From Sediminicola sp037203765 (GTDB lineage: Bacteria > Bacteroidota > Bacteroidia > Flavobacteriales > Flavobacteriaceae), in assembly GCF_037203765.1 (NCBI RefSeq), contig NZ_JBBCAS010000002.1, positions 1 through 64,000 of the forward strand: DNA of 64,000 bases, in the 5' to 3' direction. The notes under the pieces are model-generated. The model ran no database searches and had not been told where the DNA came from. It saw only the letters and a list, made by a program, of their open reading frames with translations. Below, piece by piece: positions 16,516-25,863 of this stretch. Every line of letters starts with the position of its first letter. Positions within the stretch are counted from its first letter, which is position 1. The translations under genes and the position numbers were made by a program.

Positions 16516-17712
16516 TTAATTTTTAGCGAATCTAAATAGCTTGATGACTGTTACCCTTACTCTAAATAATGTGTCTTTGATCAACCTAAAGGTAAAGGCG
16601 ATCCACGGTTCGGCATGGGCAGTGAACTGTTGAACCAATTCCCCTGCTTTGGCTTTGATCGCAACCTTGTTATCTTCGTATTTTAGGGCACTGTATACAC
16701 AGGCAACCATAAAGATCAATGCTCCAGGTACCACGATGTAAGGGGAGAGGGAATGGTGCAAAAAGGCATAGAAACCCAATCCAGTTAAACTACCATACAA
16801 GATCACGAAGTGTGAAATATAGATAGATAGGGTGCTGGAACCAATTTTTAGTACGGTACTGTTCAGCATAAACTTTCTAAGCGTCATAAATACACCAAAT
16901 ACCACAAGTACGTTTCCTAACCTGATAAAGAGGTAGTTGTTCTTAAAAAGATCAGCAAACAATTGCAGGCCGGTAGTTTGTGCCAAATAGTTCACAAAGC
17001 CCGAAGAATATAGGATGAGTCCAAATCCTGCGGTGAATGCGGTGGCAATGGCTACTGGGTATAAGTATTTGAAGTCTTTGAATTTGGTAAACAGCAAGGA
17101 TAGGAAGGCTCCAAAAGTGGCATACCCAAACCAAGGGAATATGGTAAATACAGAACCGTTTGCCTTGGTGAAATAATTGGCCAACATATCTGGTAGGAAT
17201 CCAAATTCCATTATTTTATACTGAGGTTCCAGAACAAAAAGCACTATGGTCGTGGCAAATAAGATCAATGGAAGTACAAATTTCTTTTTGGTACTGGCAA
17301 ATAAATACATCCCAATAATGCCTAATATGGATAATCCGATACAGTGAAGTACATCCACAAGATAGAAGGTACCGTAAATTTCACCTTTCAACAACCCAAA
17401 AAGATTGAGTCTCAAAAGATATCCAATGAGTAATAATTGAAGTCCCCTTTTGATTCCCTTTTTTACCCTAGGATTTTCAAAGCCCTGTTGGTCTCCCCTA
17501 ACCAGGAGATAGGTAAAGATAAAACCGGACACGGTAAAGAATACTGGGGCTGTAATTCCCCTAAAGTATTGCCAAATGGAAAAGGCTAAATTGGAATTGT
17601 CCCTGTAGGCGTTGTCCAATAGGCCATCTACAAAATGTCCCTGTAACATCATAAGAATTGCCCAAGCGCGCATGGCGTCTACAAAGTATAAGCGGTACTT
17701 ATTTTCTTTCAT
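16516..17712 (-). CDS. DUF1624/heparan-alpha-glucosaminide N-acetyltransferase-like membrane protein
   Basis: The 398-residue protein has about ten membrane helices. Its N terminus, RLYFVDAMRAWAILMMLQGHFVDG, contains the Asp-x-x-Arg and late His pattern of the heparan-alpha-glucosaminide N-acetyltransferase-like (DUF1624) branch of membrane acyltransferases. The segment APVFFTVSGFIFTYLL is also characteristic. Relatives transfer acyl groups to sugars or other envelope molecules. No substrate gene is next to it. It is divergent from the FMN reductase gene. Confidence 0.78.
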   Translation of the reverse strand: MKENKYRLYFVDAMRAWAILMMLQGHFVDGLLDNAYRDNSNLAFSIWQYFRGITAPVFFTVSGFIFTYLLVRGDQQGFENPRVKKGIKRGLQLLLIGYLLRLNLFGLLKGEIYGTFYLVDVLHCIGLSILGIIGMYLFASTKKKFVLPLILFATTIVLFVLEPQYKIMEFGFLPDMLANYFTKANGSVFTIFPWFGYATFGAFLSLLFTKFKDFKYLYPVAIATAFTAGFGLILYSSGFVNYLAQTTGLQLFADLFKNNYLFIRLGNVLVVFGVFMTLRKFMLNSTVLKIGSSTLSIYISHFVILYGSLTGLGFYAFLHHSLSPYIVVPGALIFMVACVYSALKYEDNKVAIKAKAGELVQQFTAHAEPWIAFTFRLIKDTLFRVRVTVIKLFRFAKN

Positions 17713-17840
17713 TTAAGTCACGAATATCAATTACCCTATATACTTGTTAAACAGGGTGTTTGGATGTTTCCGAGTGCAAAATTATATAAAATACTCGCAC
17801 GTATGCCTATTTTGGGGTATTTTCGTAAAAAAAAATTTCA

Positions 17841-18374
17841 ATGGCTTCTATTTTGGCATTTGCGGGCAGCAATTCTTCTACGTCGATAAATTATAAATTG
17901 GTAAAATATACCTCGGGATTGGTTGGTGAAAATGAGATCAAACTTATGGATCTTTCCACTTTGCCAGTTCCCATGTTCAGTGAAGATGTTGAGAAGGCTC
18001 ATGGGTACCCGAATGATATGGTTGCATTGAACGAAGATATTAAAAAAGCCGATGGATTGATGATTTCTGTCAATGAGCACAACAGTGGCCCTTCTGCCTA
18101 TTTCAAAAATTTAATGGATTGGTTATCCCGAGTGGACAAACGGTTTTTGGCGGATAAAAAAATTTTGTTGATGTCTGCCTCCCCGGGAAAAAGGGGGGCT
18201 CAATCTGCCCTGACCTATGTCAAGGATACGCTTCCCCGTTTCGGAGGTGAGGTTGTTGCAACTTTTTCTTTGCCTTCCTTCAAAGATAATTTTTCTTCCG
18301 AAGAGGGCATTTTGGATGAAACATTGAAAAATGGACACCAAGAGGCCTTACAGGTTTTTTTAAATTCAATATAA
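17841..18374 (+). CDS. NAD(P)H-dependent FMN reductase family protein
   Basis: The 177-residue flavodoxin-like protein has the phosphate-binding loop FAGSNSSTSINYKLV at its N terminus. The conserved PVPMFSEDVE and NEHNSGPSAYFKNLMDWLSR segments follow, with MSASPGKRGAQS closing the FMN site; together these are typical of SsuE/ArsH/YieF-type reductases. It probably reduces FMN, quinones or azo compounds with NAD(P)H. It is 7 bp upstream of pabB, so the two are likely co-transcribed, though no functional link is evident. Confidence 0.85.
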   Translation: MASILAFAGSNSSTSINYKLVKYTSGLVGENEIKLMDLSTLPVPMFSEDVEKAHGYPNDMVALNEDIKKADGLMISVNEHNSGPSAYFKNLMDWLSRVDKRFLADKKILLMSASPGKRGAQSALTYVKDTLPRFGGEVVATFSLPSFKDNFSSEEGILDETLKNGHQEALQVFLNSI

Positions 18375-18381
18375 TATTCCA

Positions 18382-19680
18382 TTGCGTACGGAAGCCAATT
18401 TTACGGTCGCGAATATCAATAATTTCAAGGATGCTCTTTTGATGTGGGCCCAACAGTACCATGAAGTGGTTTGGTTGGAAAGCAATGGGCATCAGGGAAG
18501 GTACAGTTCCTTTGATGGACTTTTGGCAGTGGATGCACTTACCTCAATGGTCACGGACCACCATCAGGCTTTCGAAGAATTGAAATCATACCAACATGAG
18601 AGTAAGGATTGGTTGTTTGGATACATGTCCTATGACCTGAAGAATGATGTGGAACAACTGACTTCTTCCAATTATGATGGTCTGGGCTTCGCCGAGCTTC
18701 ATTTTTTTCAACCCAAAAGAATCATTCAGATCAATGGGAACGAGATCAAATTTTGCTATTTGAATATGGTCTCAGATGAGATGGAGGAAGATTTCAGAGC
18801 CATAAATAGTATAAGTCCAACCATGGAGCAAGCGCCAACCGGGGAATCTTCGATCAGAATTAAACTGCGAATATTTAAGGACGATTATTTCAACAGGGTC
18901 CAACAACTACTGACGAAGATCCATAGGGGGGATGTGTACGAGGCCAATTTCTGTCAAGAGTTTTATGCGGAAGATACCACGATTGATCCCCTGCGTACTT
19001 TTCAAAAATTGAACGCCATTTCCAAGCCGCCTTTTGCCACTTTCTTAAAATTGAATGATGTTTATGCCCTCTCTGCCTCTCCGGAACGCTACATAAAAAA
19101 GCATGGAGCCAAAATTATATCACAGCCTATAAAAGGAACGGCAAAACGTTCCATGGACCCCGTGGAAGATGCCAGTTTAAAGAGGAATTTGGAGCATGAC
19201 CCCAAAGAAAGGGCAGAAAATATAATGATTGTGGACCTGGTTCGAAACGACCTGTCCAAAAGCGCATTGAAGGGTAGTGTAGAGGTAGAAGAACTCTGCA
19301 AGGTATATTCCTACCAACAGGTTCACCAAATGATTTCAACCATTGTTGCCACCGTAGATAAAGAGAAAAATCCCGTGGAGATCATCCAAGAGACTTTTCC
19401 AATGGGTAGCATGACTGGTGCCCCTAAGGTTTCGGCCATGAAAATTATTGAAGAATTGGAGGCAACCAAACGCGGTCTCTATAGTGGTGCCATTGGGTAT
19501 TTTACACCTGCGGGCGACTTTGATTTTAATGTTATCATTAGAAGTATTCTCTACAATGCCACCCATAGATATGTATCCTTTTCGGTAGGTAGTGCCATAA
19601 CGGCCAAGGCTTCCCCAGAGAAGGAATATGAGGAATGTCTTCTAAAAGCAAAAGCAATGCGTTTGGTTTTGGAAGAATAG
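18382..19680 (+). CDS. pabB: Aminodeoxychorismate synthase component I (PabB)
   Basis: The 432-residue chorismate-utilising enzyme shows GDVYEANFCQEF, PIKGTAKRSMDP, NIMIVDLVRNDLSKSA and SMTGAPKVSAMKIIEELE. The lysine in PIKGT is the residue that distinguishes PabB from anthranilate synthase TrpE (PIAGT), so 4-amino-4-deoxychorismate for folate is the likely product. The only plausible start in register is TTG at 18382, 7 bp after the upstream stop, which suggests translational coupling. No PabA glutaminase or PabC lyase gene is adjacent; the glutaminase may be shared with TrpG elsewhere. Confidence 0.88.
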   Translation: MRTEANFTVANINNFKDALLMWAQQYHEVVWLESNGHQGRYSSFDGLLAVDALTSMVTDHHQAFEELKSYQHESKDWLFGYMSYDLKNDVEQLTSSNYDGLGFAELHFFQPKRIIQINGNEIKFCYLNMVSDEMEEDFRAINSISPTMEQAPTGESSIRIKLRIFKDDYFNRVQQLLTKIHRGDVYEANFCQEFYAEDTTIDPLRTFQKLNAISKPPFATFLKLNDVYALSASPERYIKKHGAKIISQPIKGTAKRSMDPVEDASLKRNLEHDPKERAENIMIVDLVRNDLSKSALKGSVEVEELCKVYSYQQVHQMISTIVATVDKEKNPVEIIQETFPMGSMTGAPKVSAMKIIEELEATKRGLYSGAIGYFTPAGDFDFNVIIRSILYNATHRYVSFSVGSAITAKASPEKEYEECLLKAKAMRLVLEE

Positions 19681-19739
19681 GATACACAGGGATTTATTTC
19701 CAATTAATTGGTTACTTTTAAAGGTAAGTATCGATAAGA

Positions 19740-20561
19740 ATGCACCAAGAATTTTTCCTCCCTTTTAAGAAGTATAGCATCGCCATGATGTACACCCAGC
19801 CCCAAGTGGTTAAGGGAGTGGCCGTGCTGTGCCATGGGTTCGGGGAACACTACAGGAGGTATTTGCCGGAGGTGATCCCCATGTTGGAAAATGCCGGGCT
19901 TGCCGTTGTGGCCTATGACAATTTTGGACATGGACAAACGGGAGGAAAGCGGGGCCATTGCCCCAATTACGAGAGTCTACTGGAATTACTGGATTTGGTC
20001 ATTGAAAGGGCACAATCGCTCTATCCCCAAAAGCCGCTTTTCCTTTACGGGCATAGTATGGGAGGTAATCTTGTCCTAAATTTCGCTATGCGGAGAAAAC
20101 ATAACATCCGTGGGATCATAGCAACCAGTCCTTATCTTCGGTTGGCCTTTGATCCCCCCAAATGGAAAATGATCTTGGGCAGGGCCATGCTCAATATATT
20201 TCCTTCTTTGACCTTGCCATCCGGTTTGGATACCAAGGGAATATCTAGAATTCCGGAGGAAGTGGTACGTTATAAAAATGATCCCTTGGTACACGATAAG
20301 GTAAGTCCCATGTTCTCGCTACCGATAATGGATGCCGGAGAATGGGCCATAGCAAATAGTAATTTAATGGAGGTAAGCACCCTGTTGGTACATGGCACCG
20401 CAGATCCCATTATTGACCATAGGGGAACACTGGCTTTTCACGAAAATGCCAATACGACCACCTTGGAGCTTATGGAAGGGGGCTACCATGAATTGCACAA
20501 GGATCTATGCAGTAAAGAAATGTTGGGCCTTATCAAGAATTGGTTGGGGCAACAACTTTAA
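19740..20561 (+). CDS. Alpha/beta hydrolase, monoacylglycerol-lipase-like
   Basis: The 273-residue protein has the alpha/beta-hydrolase order. An oxyanion segment, VLCHGFGEHYRRYLPE, is followed by the nucleophile elbow YGHSMGGNLVLNF, an Asp in LVHGTADPIIDHRGT and a His in GGYHELHKD. The HGFGEH and GHSMGG pairing is typical of serine aminopeptidase S33/monoglyceride lipases. There is no signal peptide, so it is cytoplasmic. It lies 60 bp after pabB and 13 bp before tilS, so it is probably part of the same run of genes. Confidence 0.88.
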   Translation: MHQEFFLPFKKYSIAMMYTQPQVVKGVAVLCHGFGEHYRRYLPEVIPMLENAGLAVVAYDNFGHGQTGGKRGHCPNYESLLELLDLVIERAQSLYPQKPLFLYGHSMGGNLVLNFAMRRKHNIRGIIATSPYLRLAFDPPKWKMILGRAMLNIFPSLTLPSGLDTKGISRIPEEVVRYKNDPLVHDKVSPMFSLPIMDAGEWAIANSNLMEVSTLLVHGTADPIIDHRGTLAFHENANTTTLELMEGGYHELHKDLCSKEMLGLIKNWLGQQL

Positions 20562-20574
20562 GTACATTTACATC

Positions 20575-21882
20575 GTGCTACAAGAATTCAAAGAACATAT
20601 TCAAAACACCTTTCCCCATTTAAGGGAACGCAAGTTTTTATTGGCATGTAGCGGAGGACTTGATAGTGTGGTCCTAACCCATTTGTGCCATAGTGCTGGC
20701 TTGGATTTTGCATTGGCCCATTGTAACTTTGGATTAAGGGGAGAAGCAAGTGATGGTGATGAGGCTTTTGTTAAGGCATTGGCCCATGACATGGATAAGG
20801 AGTTTTATGTAATTCATTTTGATACAGCGGATTACATGGGTAAAAAGAAAGTTTCTCTTCAAATGGCAGCGCGTGAGCTCCGTTATGATTGGTTTCATGG
20901 TTTGATGGAGCAAAAAGGATGGAAGACACTTATAACGGCACACCATGCCGATGATAATTTAGAAACTTTTTTGATCAACCTTTCGAGGGGAACAGGTATT
21001 GATGGCCTTACAGGTATTCCAGAAAATACAGAAAGCATTTCAAGACCTTTGCTAAAAAACTCCAGGGAAGAGATTACGGAATATGCCAAAAGCCAGGAAT
21101 TAAAATGGCGTGAGGACAGCTCCAACCAGGAAACCAAATATCTAAGGAATCAGATCAGGCACAAGATTGTCCCCTTACTCAAAGAATTACATCCTACCTT
21201 CTTGAATAATTTTTTGCAAACCCAGCATTATTTGAATGGAACCTCCATGATAATAGATGGGCATATCAGACAACTAAAAGCGCACCTTTTTGTCAGGGAA
21301 CAGGAGGTGGTCAAAATTCCGATTGCCGAATTATCAAAATTGGAACCCCTTGAACATTATTTGTTCGCCTTGTTCCATGATTATGGGTTTGTGGAATGGA
21401 ATGATGTACAGTCATTATTGACGGCCATGGGAGGCAAAGAGGTTCGTTCCAAGACGCACAGATTGCTGAAACACAGGGAGTATCTGCTCCTTCAAGAGTT
21501 AATAGAGCCAACCAGTGTAGCATACAAGGTTCAGGAAAGTGACAAGAGGCTGGAGGTGCCAATGCAGCTATCCTTTGAGGTTGTTGACAGGATGGAGGAA
21601 ACAGGGAGTAATATACTTTATGTAGATAAAGAAACGTTAAAGTATCCATTGACCATAAGAAAATGGAGAAAAGGGGATTATTTTTACCCTTTTGGCATGC
21701 GCGGAAGAAAAAAGGTGTCCAAATTTTTCAAGGACATCAAAATGGACCGTATTTCCAAGGAAAAACAATGGTTATTGTGTTCTGAGGATCTAGTGGTTTG
21801 GATTATGGAAAAAAGAGGGGACGATCGATTTAAGGTGACCTCTAAAACAAAACAGATATTAAAAATCAAAATAGAGGAATGA
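20575..21882 (+). CDS. tilS: tRNA(Ile)-lysidine synthase TilS
   Basis: The 435-residue protein has the PP-loop ATPase motif ACSGGLDSVVLTHL at its N terminus, TAHHADDNLETFLINLSRGTG and LRNQIRHKIVPLL. TilS-type C-terminal domains end in FKVTSKTKQILKIK. It modifies C34 of the tRNA-Ile CAU anticodon to lysidine, so the tRNA reads AUA. I set the start at GTG 20575 because the open frame upstream is only the shadow of the hydrolase gene, and this start gives the usual family length. The stop overlaps the dsbD start (ATGA). Confidence 0.93.
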   Translation: MLQEFKEHIQNTFPHLRERKFLLACSGGLDSVVLTHLCHSAGLDFALAHCNFGLRGEASDGDEAFVKALAHDMDKEFYVIHFDTADYMGKKKVSLQMAARELRYDWFHGLMEQKGWKTLITAHHADDNLETFLINLSRGTGIDGLTGIPENTESISRPLLKNSREEITEYAKSQELKWREDSSNQETKYLRNQIRHKIVPLLKELHPTFLNNFLQTQHYLNGTSMIIDGHIRQLKAHLFVREQEVVKIPIAELSKLEPLEHYLFALFHDYGFVEWNDVQSLLTAMGGKEVRSKTHRLLKHREYLLLQELIEPTSVAYKVQESDKRLEVPMQLSFEVVDRMEETGSNILYVDKETLKYPLTIRKWRKGDYFYPFGMRGRKKVSKFFKDIKMDRISKEKQWLLCSEDLVVWIMEKRGDDRFKVTSKTKQILKIKIEE

Positions 21883-23885
21883 AGAAATTTATTGCAGGGA
21901 TTGTATTATTCTTGACATTTACCGGGGTATTTGCCCAAACGGAGGATAATCCTGTTGCATGGTCCTATGAGGTAAAAAAGATTTCTGATCTGGAATATGA
22001 CCTAATCATAAAAGGTGACATTCTAAAAGGGTGGCATATCTATTCCCAATTTACCCCTGAAGGCGGTTCACAGCCTAGCGAATTTACTTTTGAAGGCGCC
22101 GGTGAAGGTTACGAATTGTTAGGGGAGGCAAAAGAAGGAAAAACGGTTCGGGAGTTCAGTGAAATATTTGAGGTAGAAGAGGTTTTCTTCAAAGATGAGG
22201 CTCTTTTTACACAACGAATCAAGCTATTGGATCCCAGTGTAGACCAATTGGAGGTTGCCCTATTTTATCAGATTTGTAAAGAGGTCTGTATTCCCAAAGA
22301 TGAAGTATTCAATATTTCACTGAGCGGTAAGGCCGTAGTGGTGAATGAAAAAACGGTGGACCAGCGCAGTCAGGACCTGAGTGAGGCTCTTCTGCTGGAC
22401 CTTAAGAACGTGAAAACTTTGAACGGCGATTCGGAGAACGTTGATCTTGGAACCAGTCTTTGGATGATTTTCGGACTTGGATTTCTAGGAGGATTGATAG
22501 CCTTGTTGACACCCTGTGTTTTTCCCATGATCCCATTGACGGTATCCTTTTTTACCAAACAATCACAACCAAAAGCAAGGGGCATAACAAACGCCTTGTT
22601 ATATGGCTTTTTTATTGTACTGATCTATTTCCTGTTGAGCTTACCTTTTCATTTGTTTGATTCAGTAGATTCGCAGATCTTGAACACCATTGCCACCAAT
22701 GTTTGGCTGAACGTATTCTTCTTTTTGATTTTTATATTCTTCTCGTTCTCCTTTTTTGGGTATTATGAACTTACACTTCCCAGCTCTTGGGCCAATAAGA
22801 TGGATTCGGCCTCATCAAAAGTAGGCGGGGGTTTTGGAATATTTTTTATGGCCGTGACCTTGGCCATCGTGTCCTTTTCCTGTACAGGACCTATTTTGGG
22901 AGGTTTATTGGGAAGTACGGCTTTGGCCGATGGTGATGTAGCTACCAATCTGACAGTTGGTATGTTGGGGTTTGGGGTGGCCTTGGCCTTGCCCTTTGCG
23001 CTATTTGCCCTGTTCCCGGCATGGTTGAACTCCTTGCCCAAGTCGGGAGGATGGATGACCACTGTAAAAGTGGTTCTTGGATTTTTGGAACTGGCACTGG
23101 CCTTCAAATTCCTATCCAATGCCGATTTGGTAGGCAACTGGGGTATTTTTAAAAGGGAAATATTTTTGGGAATCTGGATCCTGTTGTTTTTATTGATGAC
23201 CTTGTATCTCATGGGGGTTTTCCGTTTCCCACACGATGGCCCCAAACAAAAATTATCAAAAACGAGATTGGGCATTGCCATATTGAGCGGTGCCTTCACA
23301 CTATATTTGATCTTGGGACTGGCCAAGGTGAGCAATCTAAAACTCTTGAGCGGTTTTCCGCCTCCAGAATTCTATAGTGTTATGGAACAAGAGAGCGACT
23401 GTCCTTTGGGGATTGATTGTTTCAAGGATTTTGATGAAGGTTTGGCCCATGCCAAAAAGGTCAATAAACCCATTCTCTTGGATTTTACGGGTTGGGCATG
23501 TGTCAATTGTCGTAAAATGGAAGAGACGGTTTGGAGTGAGCCCGAAATCTATCCTTTGCTAAAAGAAGATTTTGTGCTGATTTCTCTGTACATCGATGAT
23601 CGGAAACCATTGCCGGAAGATGGACAGTTCGATTTTAAATATAAATCCGGGCGGGTGAAGACCATCAAGACCGTAGGAGAAAAGTGGGGTACCTTTCAGA
23701 CTCTGAACTTCAATGCGGCGTCTCAACCTTACTATGTTTTGCTTTCACCGGATTTGGAAGTGCTCAACTCTTCCATTCAATATACGGATAAGGAAACCTA
23801 TTTTAATTGGTTGAAGACCGGTTTAAAGAACTATAGGTCCTTAGCTGCAGATAATCCATTTAACCAAACCAAAACATTCAACTAA
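21879..23885 (+). CDS. dsbD: Thiol:disulfide interchange protein DsbD
   Basis: The 668-residue protein has a signal peptide, then an N-terminal DsbD-alpha domain (residues about 20-160; cysteines in YQICKEVCIPKDE). Next comes an eight-helix CcdA-type core with LTPCVFPMIPL and FSCTGPILGGLL, which carry the two membrane cysteines. A C-terminal thioredoxin domain has DFTGWACVNCRKMEE. It carries electrons from cytoplasmic thioredoxin to periplasmic thiols. It overlaps tilS by 4 bp and the next gene by 1 bp, which indicates a coupled operon. Confidence 0.94.
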   Translation: MKKFIAGIVLFLTFTGVFAQTEDNPVAWSYEVKKISDLEYDLIIKGDILKGWHIYSQFTPEGGSQPSEFTFEGAGEGYELLGEAKEGKTVREFSEIFEVEEVFFKDEALFTQRIKLLDPSVDQLEVALFYQICKEVCIPKDEVFNISLSGKAVVVNEKTVDQRSQDLSEALLLDLKNVKTLNGDSENVDLGTSLWMIFGLGFLGGLIALLTPCVFPMIPLTVSFFTKQSQPKARGITNALLYGFFIVLIYFLLSLPFHLFDSVDSQILNTIATNVWLNVFFFLIFIFFSFSFFGYYELTLPSSWANKMDSASSKVGGGFGIFFMAVTLAIVSFSCTGPILGGLLGSTALADGDVATNLTVGMLGFGVALALPFALFALFPAWLNSLPKSGGWMTTVKVVLGFLELALAFKFLSNADLVGNWGIFKREIFLGIWILLFLLMTLYLMGVFRFPHDGPKQKLSKTRLGIAILSGAFTLYLILGLAKVSNLKLLSGFPPPEFYSVMEQESDCPLGIDCFKDFDEGLAHAKKVNKPILLDFTGWACVNCRKMEETVWSEPEIYPLLKEDFVLISLYIDDRKPLPEDGQFDFKYKSGRVKTIKTVGEKWGTFQTLNFNAASQPYYVLLSPDLEVLNSSIQYTDKETYFNWLKTGLKNYRSLAADNPFNQTKTFN

Positions 23886-25774
23886 TGAAAAAACACCTTA
23901 TCCTTCTTTTGGCCGTATCCATGGCTTTTTCCTGTAGAAATGTCAAAGTCCTGGAAAAGGAAATGCCAGGGGATTCCAAAACGGTTACAGCGGAAAATTA
24001 TGTAGCAAAAGAACATTATACCAAGCAGGAGGTTACCATCACTATGCGTGATGGAGTTAAGTTGCACACCACAATATATTCACCAAAGGATACCTCTAAA
24101 AAATATCCCATCCTTTTTCAGCGTACCCCTTATAGCTGTAAACCATATGGTGCCAATGAATTTAAGTCACAGATCGGTCCCAATATGAAAATGATGATGG
24201 AGGGCAATATTGTTGTTTACCAGGATGTCAGGGGAAGGTGGAACAGTGAGGGTGTTTATGACAATATGAGAGCCTTTGTACCCAATAAAAAAGAAGGGGA
24301 GGTAGATGAGGCCTCGGACACTTACGATTCTATTGAATGGTTGGTGAATAATGTAGAGAACAATAATGGAAGAGTTGGAATTTGGGGGATCTCATATCCA
24401 GGGTTTTATGCCACCTATTCTTTGTTGGATGCCCACCCGGCCTTAAAAGCGGTTTCTCCACAAGCCCCTATAGGTGATTTTTATTTTGATGATTTTCACC
24501 ATAACGGTGCCTACTTATTGAGCTACTGGAGAGCAACCTCTGTATTTGGATATATGAAGGATACCCCCACCAAGGAAGAATGGTATACTTATCCGGACAT
24601 AGGTACACAGGACCAATACCAATTCTTTTTGGACAACGGACCGCTTTCCAATTTGGACAAATATTATAAGGAGGACAACGTTTTTTGGCAGCAATTGAAA
24701 GAGCATCCGGATTATGATGAGTTCTGGCAAAAACGAGGGATCATTCAGCATTTGGAAAATATTAAGCCTGCCGTCATGGTAGTTGGGGGGTGGTTTGATG
24801 CCGAGGACCTTTATGGACCGTTGACCACTTACAGTACCATAGAAAAACAAAATTCCAATTACAATACGATCGTAATGGGACCATGGAGCCACGGTGATTG
24901 GTCTAAAAAAACCAAAAGACAGGCAATCGGGAATGTTTATTTTGGTGACGATATATCTCAATTCTTTCAGGAACATATAGAAAGTAAATTTTTCAATCAT
25001 TTCTTAAAGGGAGAAGGGGAACAGGAGACAGAGCTTCCTGAGGCTTATGTGTTTGATACGGGCACCAAGGAATGGAAACAATTTGATGCTTGGCCCCCAA
25101 AGAATACCAAGAAAGAAATCTATTACCTGCAACCAGATCAAGGTTTTGGAAAAGATGGCGCTAATGGTAATTCTGCCGATGAATTCATCAGTGACCCCAA
25201 GAAACCAGTGCCCTATACTGAAGATATTAAAGTTGTTTTCACTCCAAGGAAATATATGACAGATGACCAGCGATTTGCTGCCCGTAGGCCAGATGTATTG
25301 GTTTTTGAAACCGAGGCCTTGGATAATCCCGTGACATTGGCGGGTGATATTATGGCCAAGTTAAAGGTGGCAACTACAGGAACGGATGCGGATTGGGTAG
25401 TGAAATTGATAGATGTCTATCCTGCCGATCATCCCGATTATGAGGAAACCCAAGAGTATTTAAAAATGAGCAATTACCATCAGATGGTTCGTAGTGAGGT
25501 GCTTAGGGGGCGATATAGGAACGATTTCTCTAAACCGGAAGCATTTGTTCCCAATAAAGAATCCGCTGTGAATATAAAACTACAGGATGTGATGCACACA
25601 TTTAAAAAGGGACACAAGATCCAGATCCAAATACAAAGTACCTGGTTCCCATATATTGATATCAACCCGCAGACTTTTGTGAAAAACATATTCTATGCAA
25701 AACCGGAAGATTTTAAAAAACAGACGCATAAAGTATTCCATAGTTCACAAATAGAATTTACAGTAATGGAATAG
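23885..25774 (+). CDS. CocE/NonD family hydrolase (X-Pro dipeptidyl-peptidase S15 type), lipoprotein
   Basis: The 629-residue protein begins with a lipoprotein-like signal ending in VSMAFSC. The alpha/beta-hydrolase domain has the nucleophile elbow GIWGISYPGFYATY and the MRDGVKLHTTIYSP entry typical of the S15/CocE family, followed by a C-terminal jelly-roll domain (from residue about 420). Relatives are acyl-ester hydrolases or X-Pro peptidases. It shares one base with dsbD (TAATG) and is followed by a terminator. The substrate is unknown. Confidence 0.9.
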   Translation: MKKHLILLLAVSMAFSCRNVKVLEKEMPGDSKTVTAENYVAKEHYTKQEVTITMRDGVKLHTTIYSPKDTSKKYPILFQRTPYSCKPYGANEFKSQIGPNMKMMMEGNIVVYQDVRGRWNSEGVYDNMRAFVPNKKEGEVDEASDTYDSIEWLVNNVENNNGRVGIWGISYPGFYATYSLLDAHPALKAVSPQAPIGDFYFDDFHHNGAYLLSYWRATSVFGYMKDTPTKEEWYTYPDIGTQDQYQFFLDNGPLSNLDKYYKEDNVFWQQLKEHPDYDEFWQKRGIIQHLENIKPAVMVVGGWFDAEDLYGPLTTYSTIEKQNSNYNTIVMGPWSHGDWSKKTKRQAIGNVYFGDDISQFFQEHIESKFFNHFLKGEGEQETELPEAYVFDTGTKEWKQFDAWPPKNTKKEIYYLQPDQGFGKDGANGNSADEFISDPKKPVPYTEDIKVVFTPRKYMTDDQRFAARRPDVLVFETEALDNPVTLAGDIMAKLKVATTGTDADWVVKLIDVYPADHPDYEETQEYLKMSNYHQMVRSEVLRGRYRNDFSKPEAFVPNKESAVNIKLQDVMHTFKKGHKIQIQIQSTWFPYIDINPQTFVKNIFYAKPEDFKKQTHKVFHSSQIEFTVME

Positions 25775-25794
25775 GATACATATTCTTTACCAAT

Positions 25795-25823
25795 AAAAAG
25801 GGCTGCCAAAAGGCAGCCTTTTT
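25795..25823 (+). terminator. Rho-independent terminator after the CocE-type hydrolase gene
   Basis: The 7-bp GC stem GGCTGCC-AAAA-GGCAGCC is flanked by A5 on the left and T5 on the right. It closes the plus-strand group tilS-dsbD-hydrolase. Confidence 0.92.
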
Positions 25824-25863
25824 CATTTCTGGAAATTAAGGTTATCTTTCAGCAAGTAAAAAG

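Noticed and set aside
20392..20574. N-terminal extension of TilS
   Set aside because: It lies within the preceding hydrolase gene in another frame; GTG 20575 gives the normal TilS length.
22763..23335. Minus-strand frame of 190 codons opposite dsbD
   Set aside because: It is antisense to a complete DsbD gene and its translation is low-complexity.
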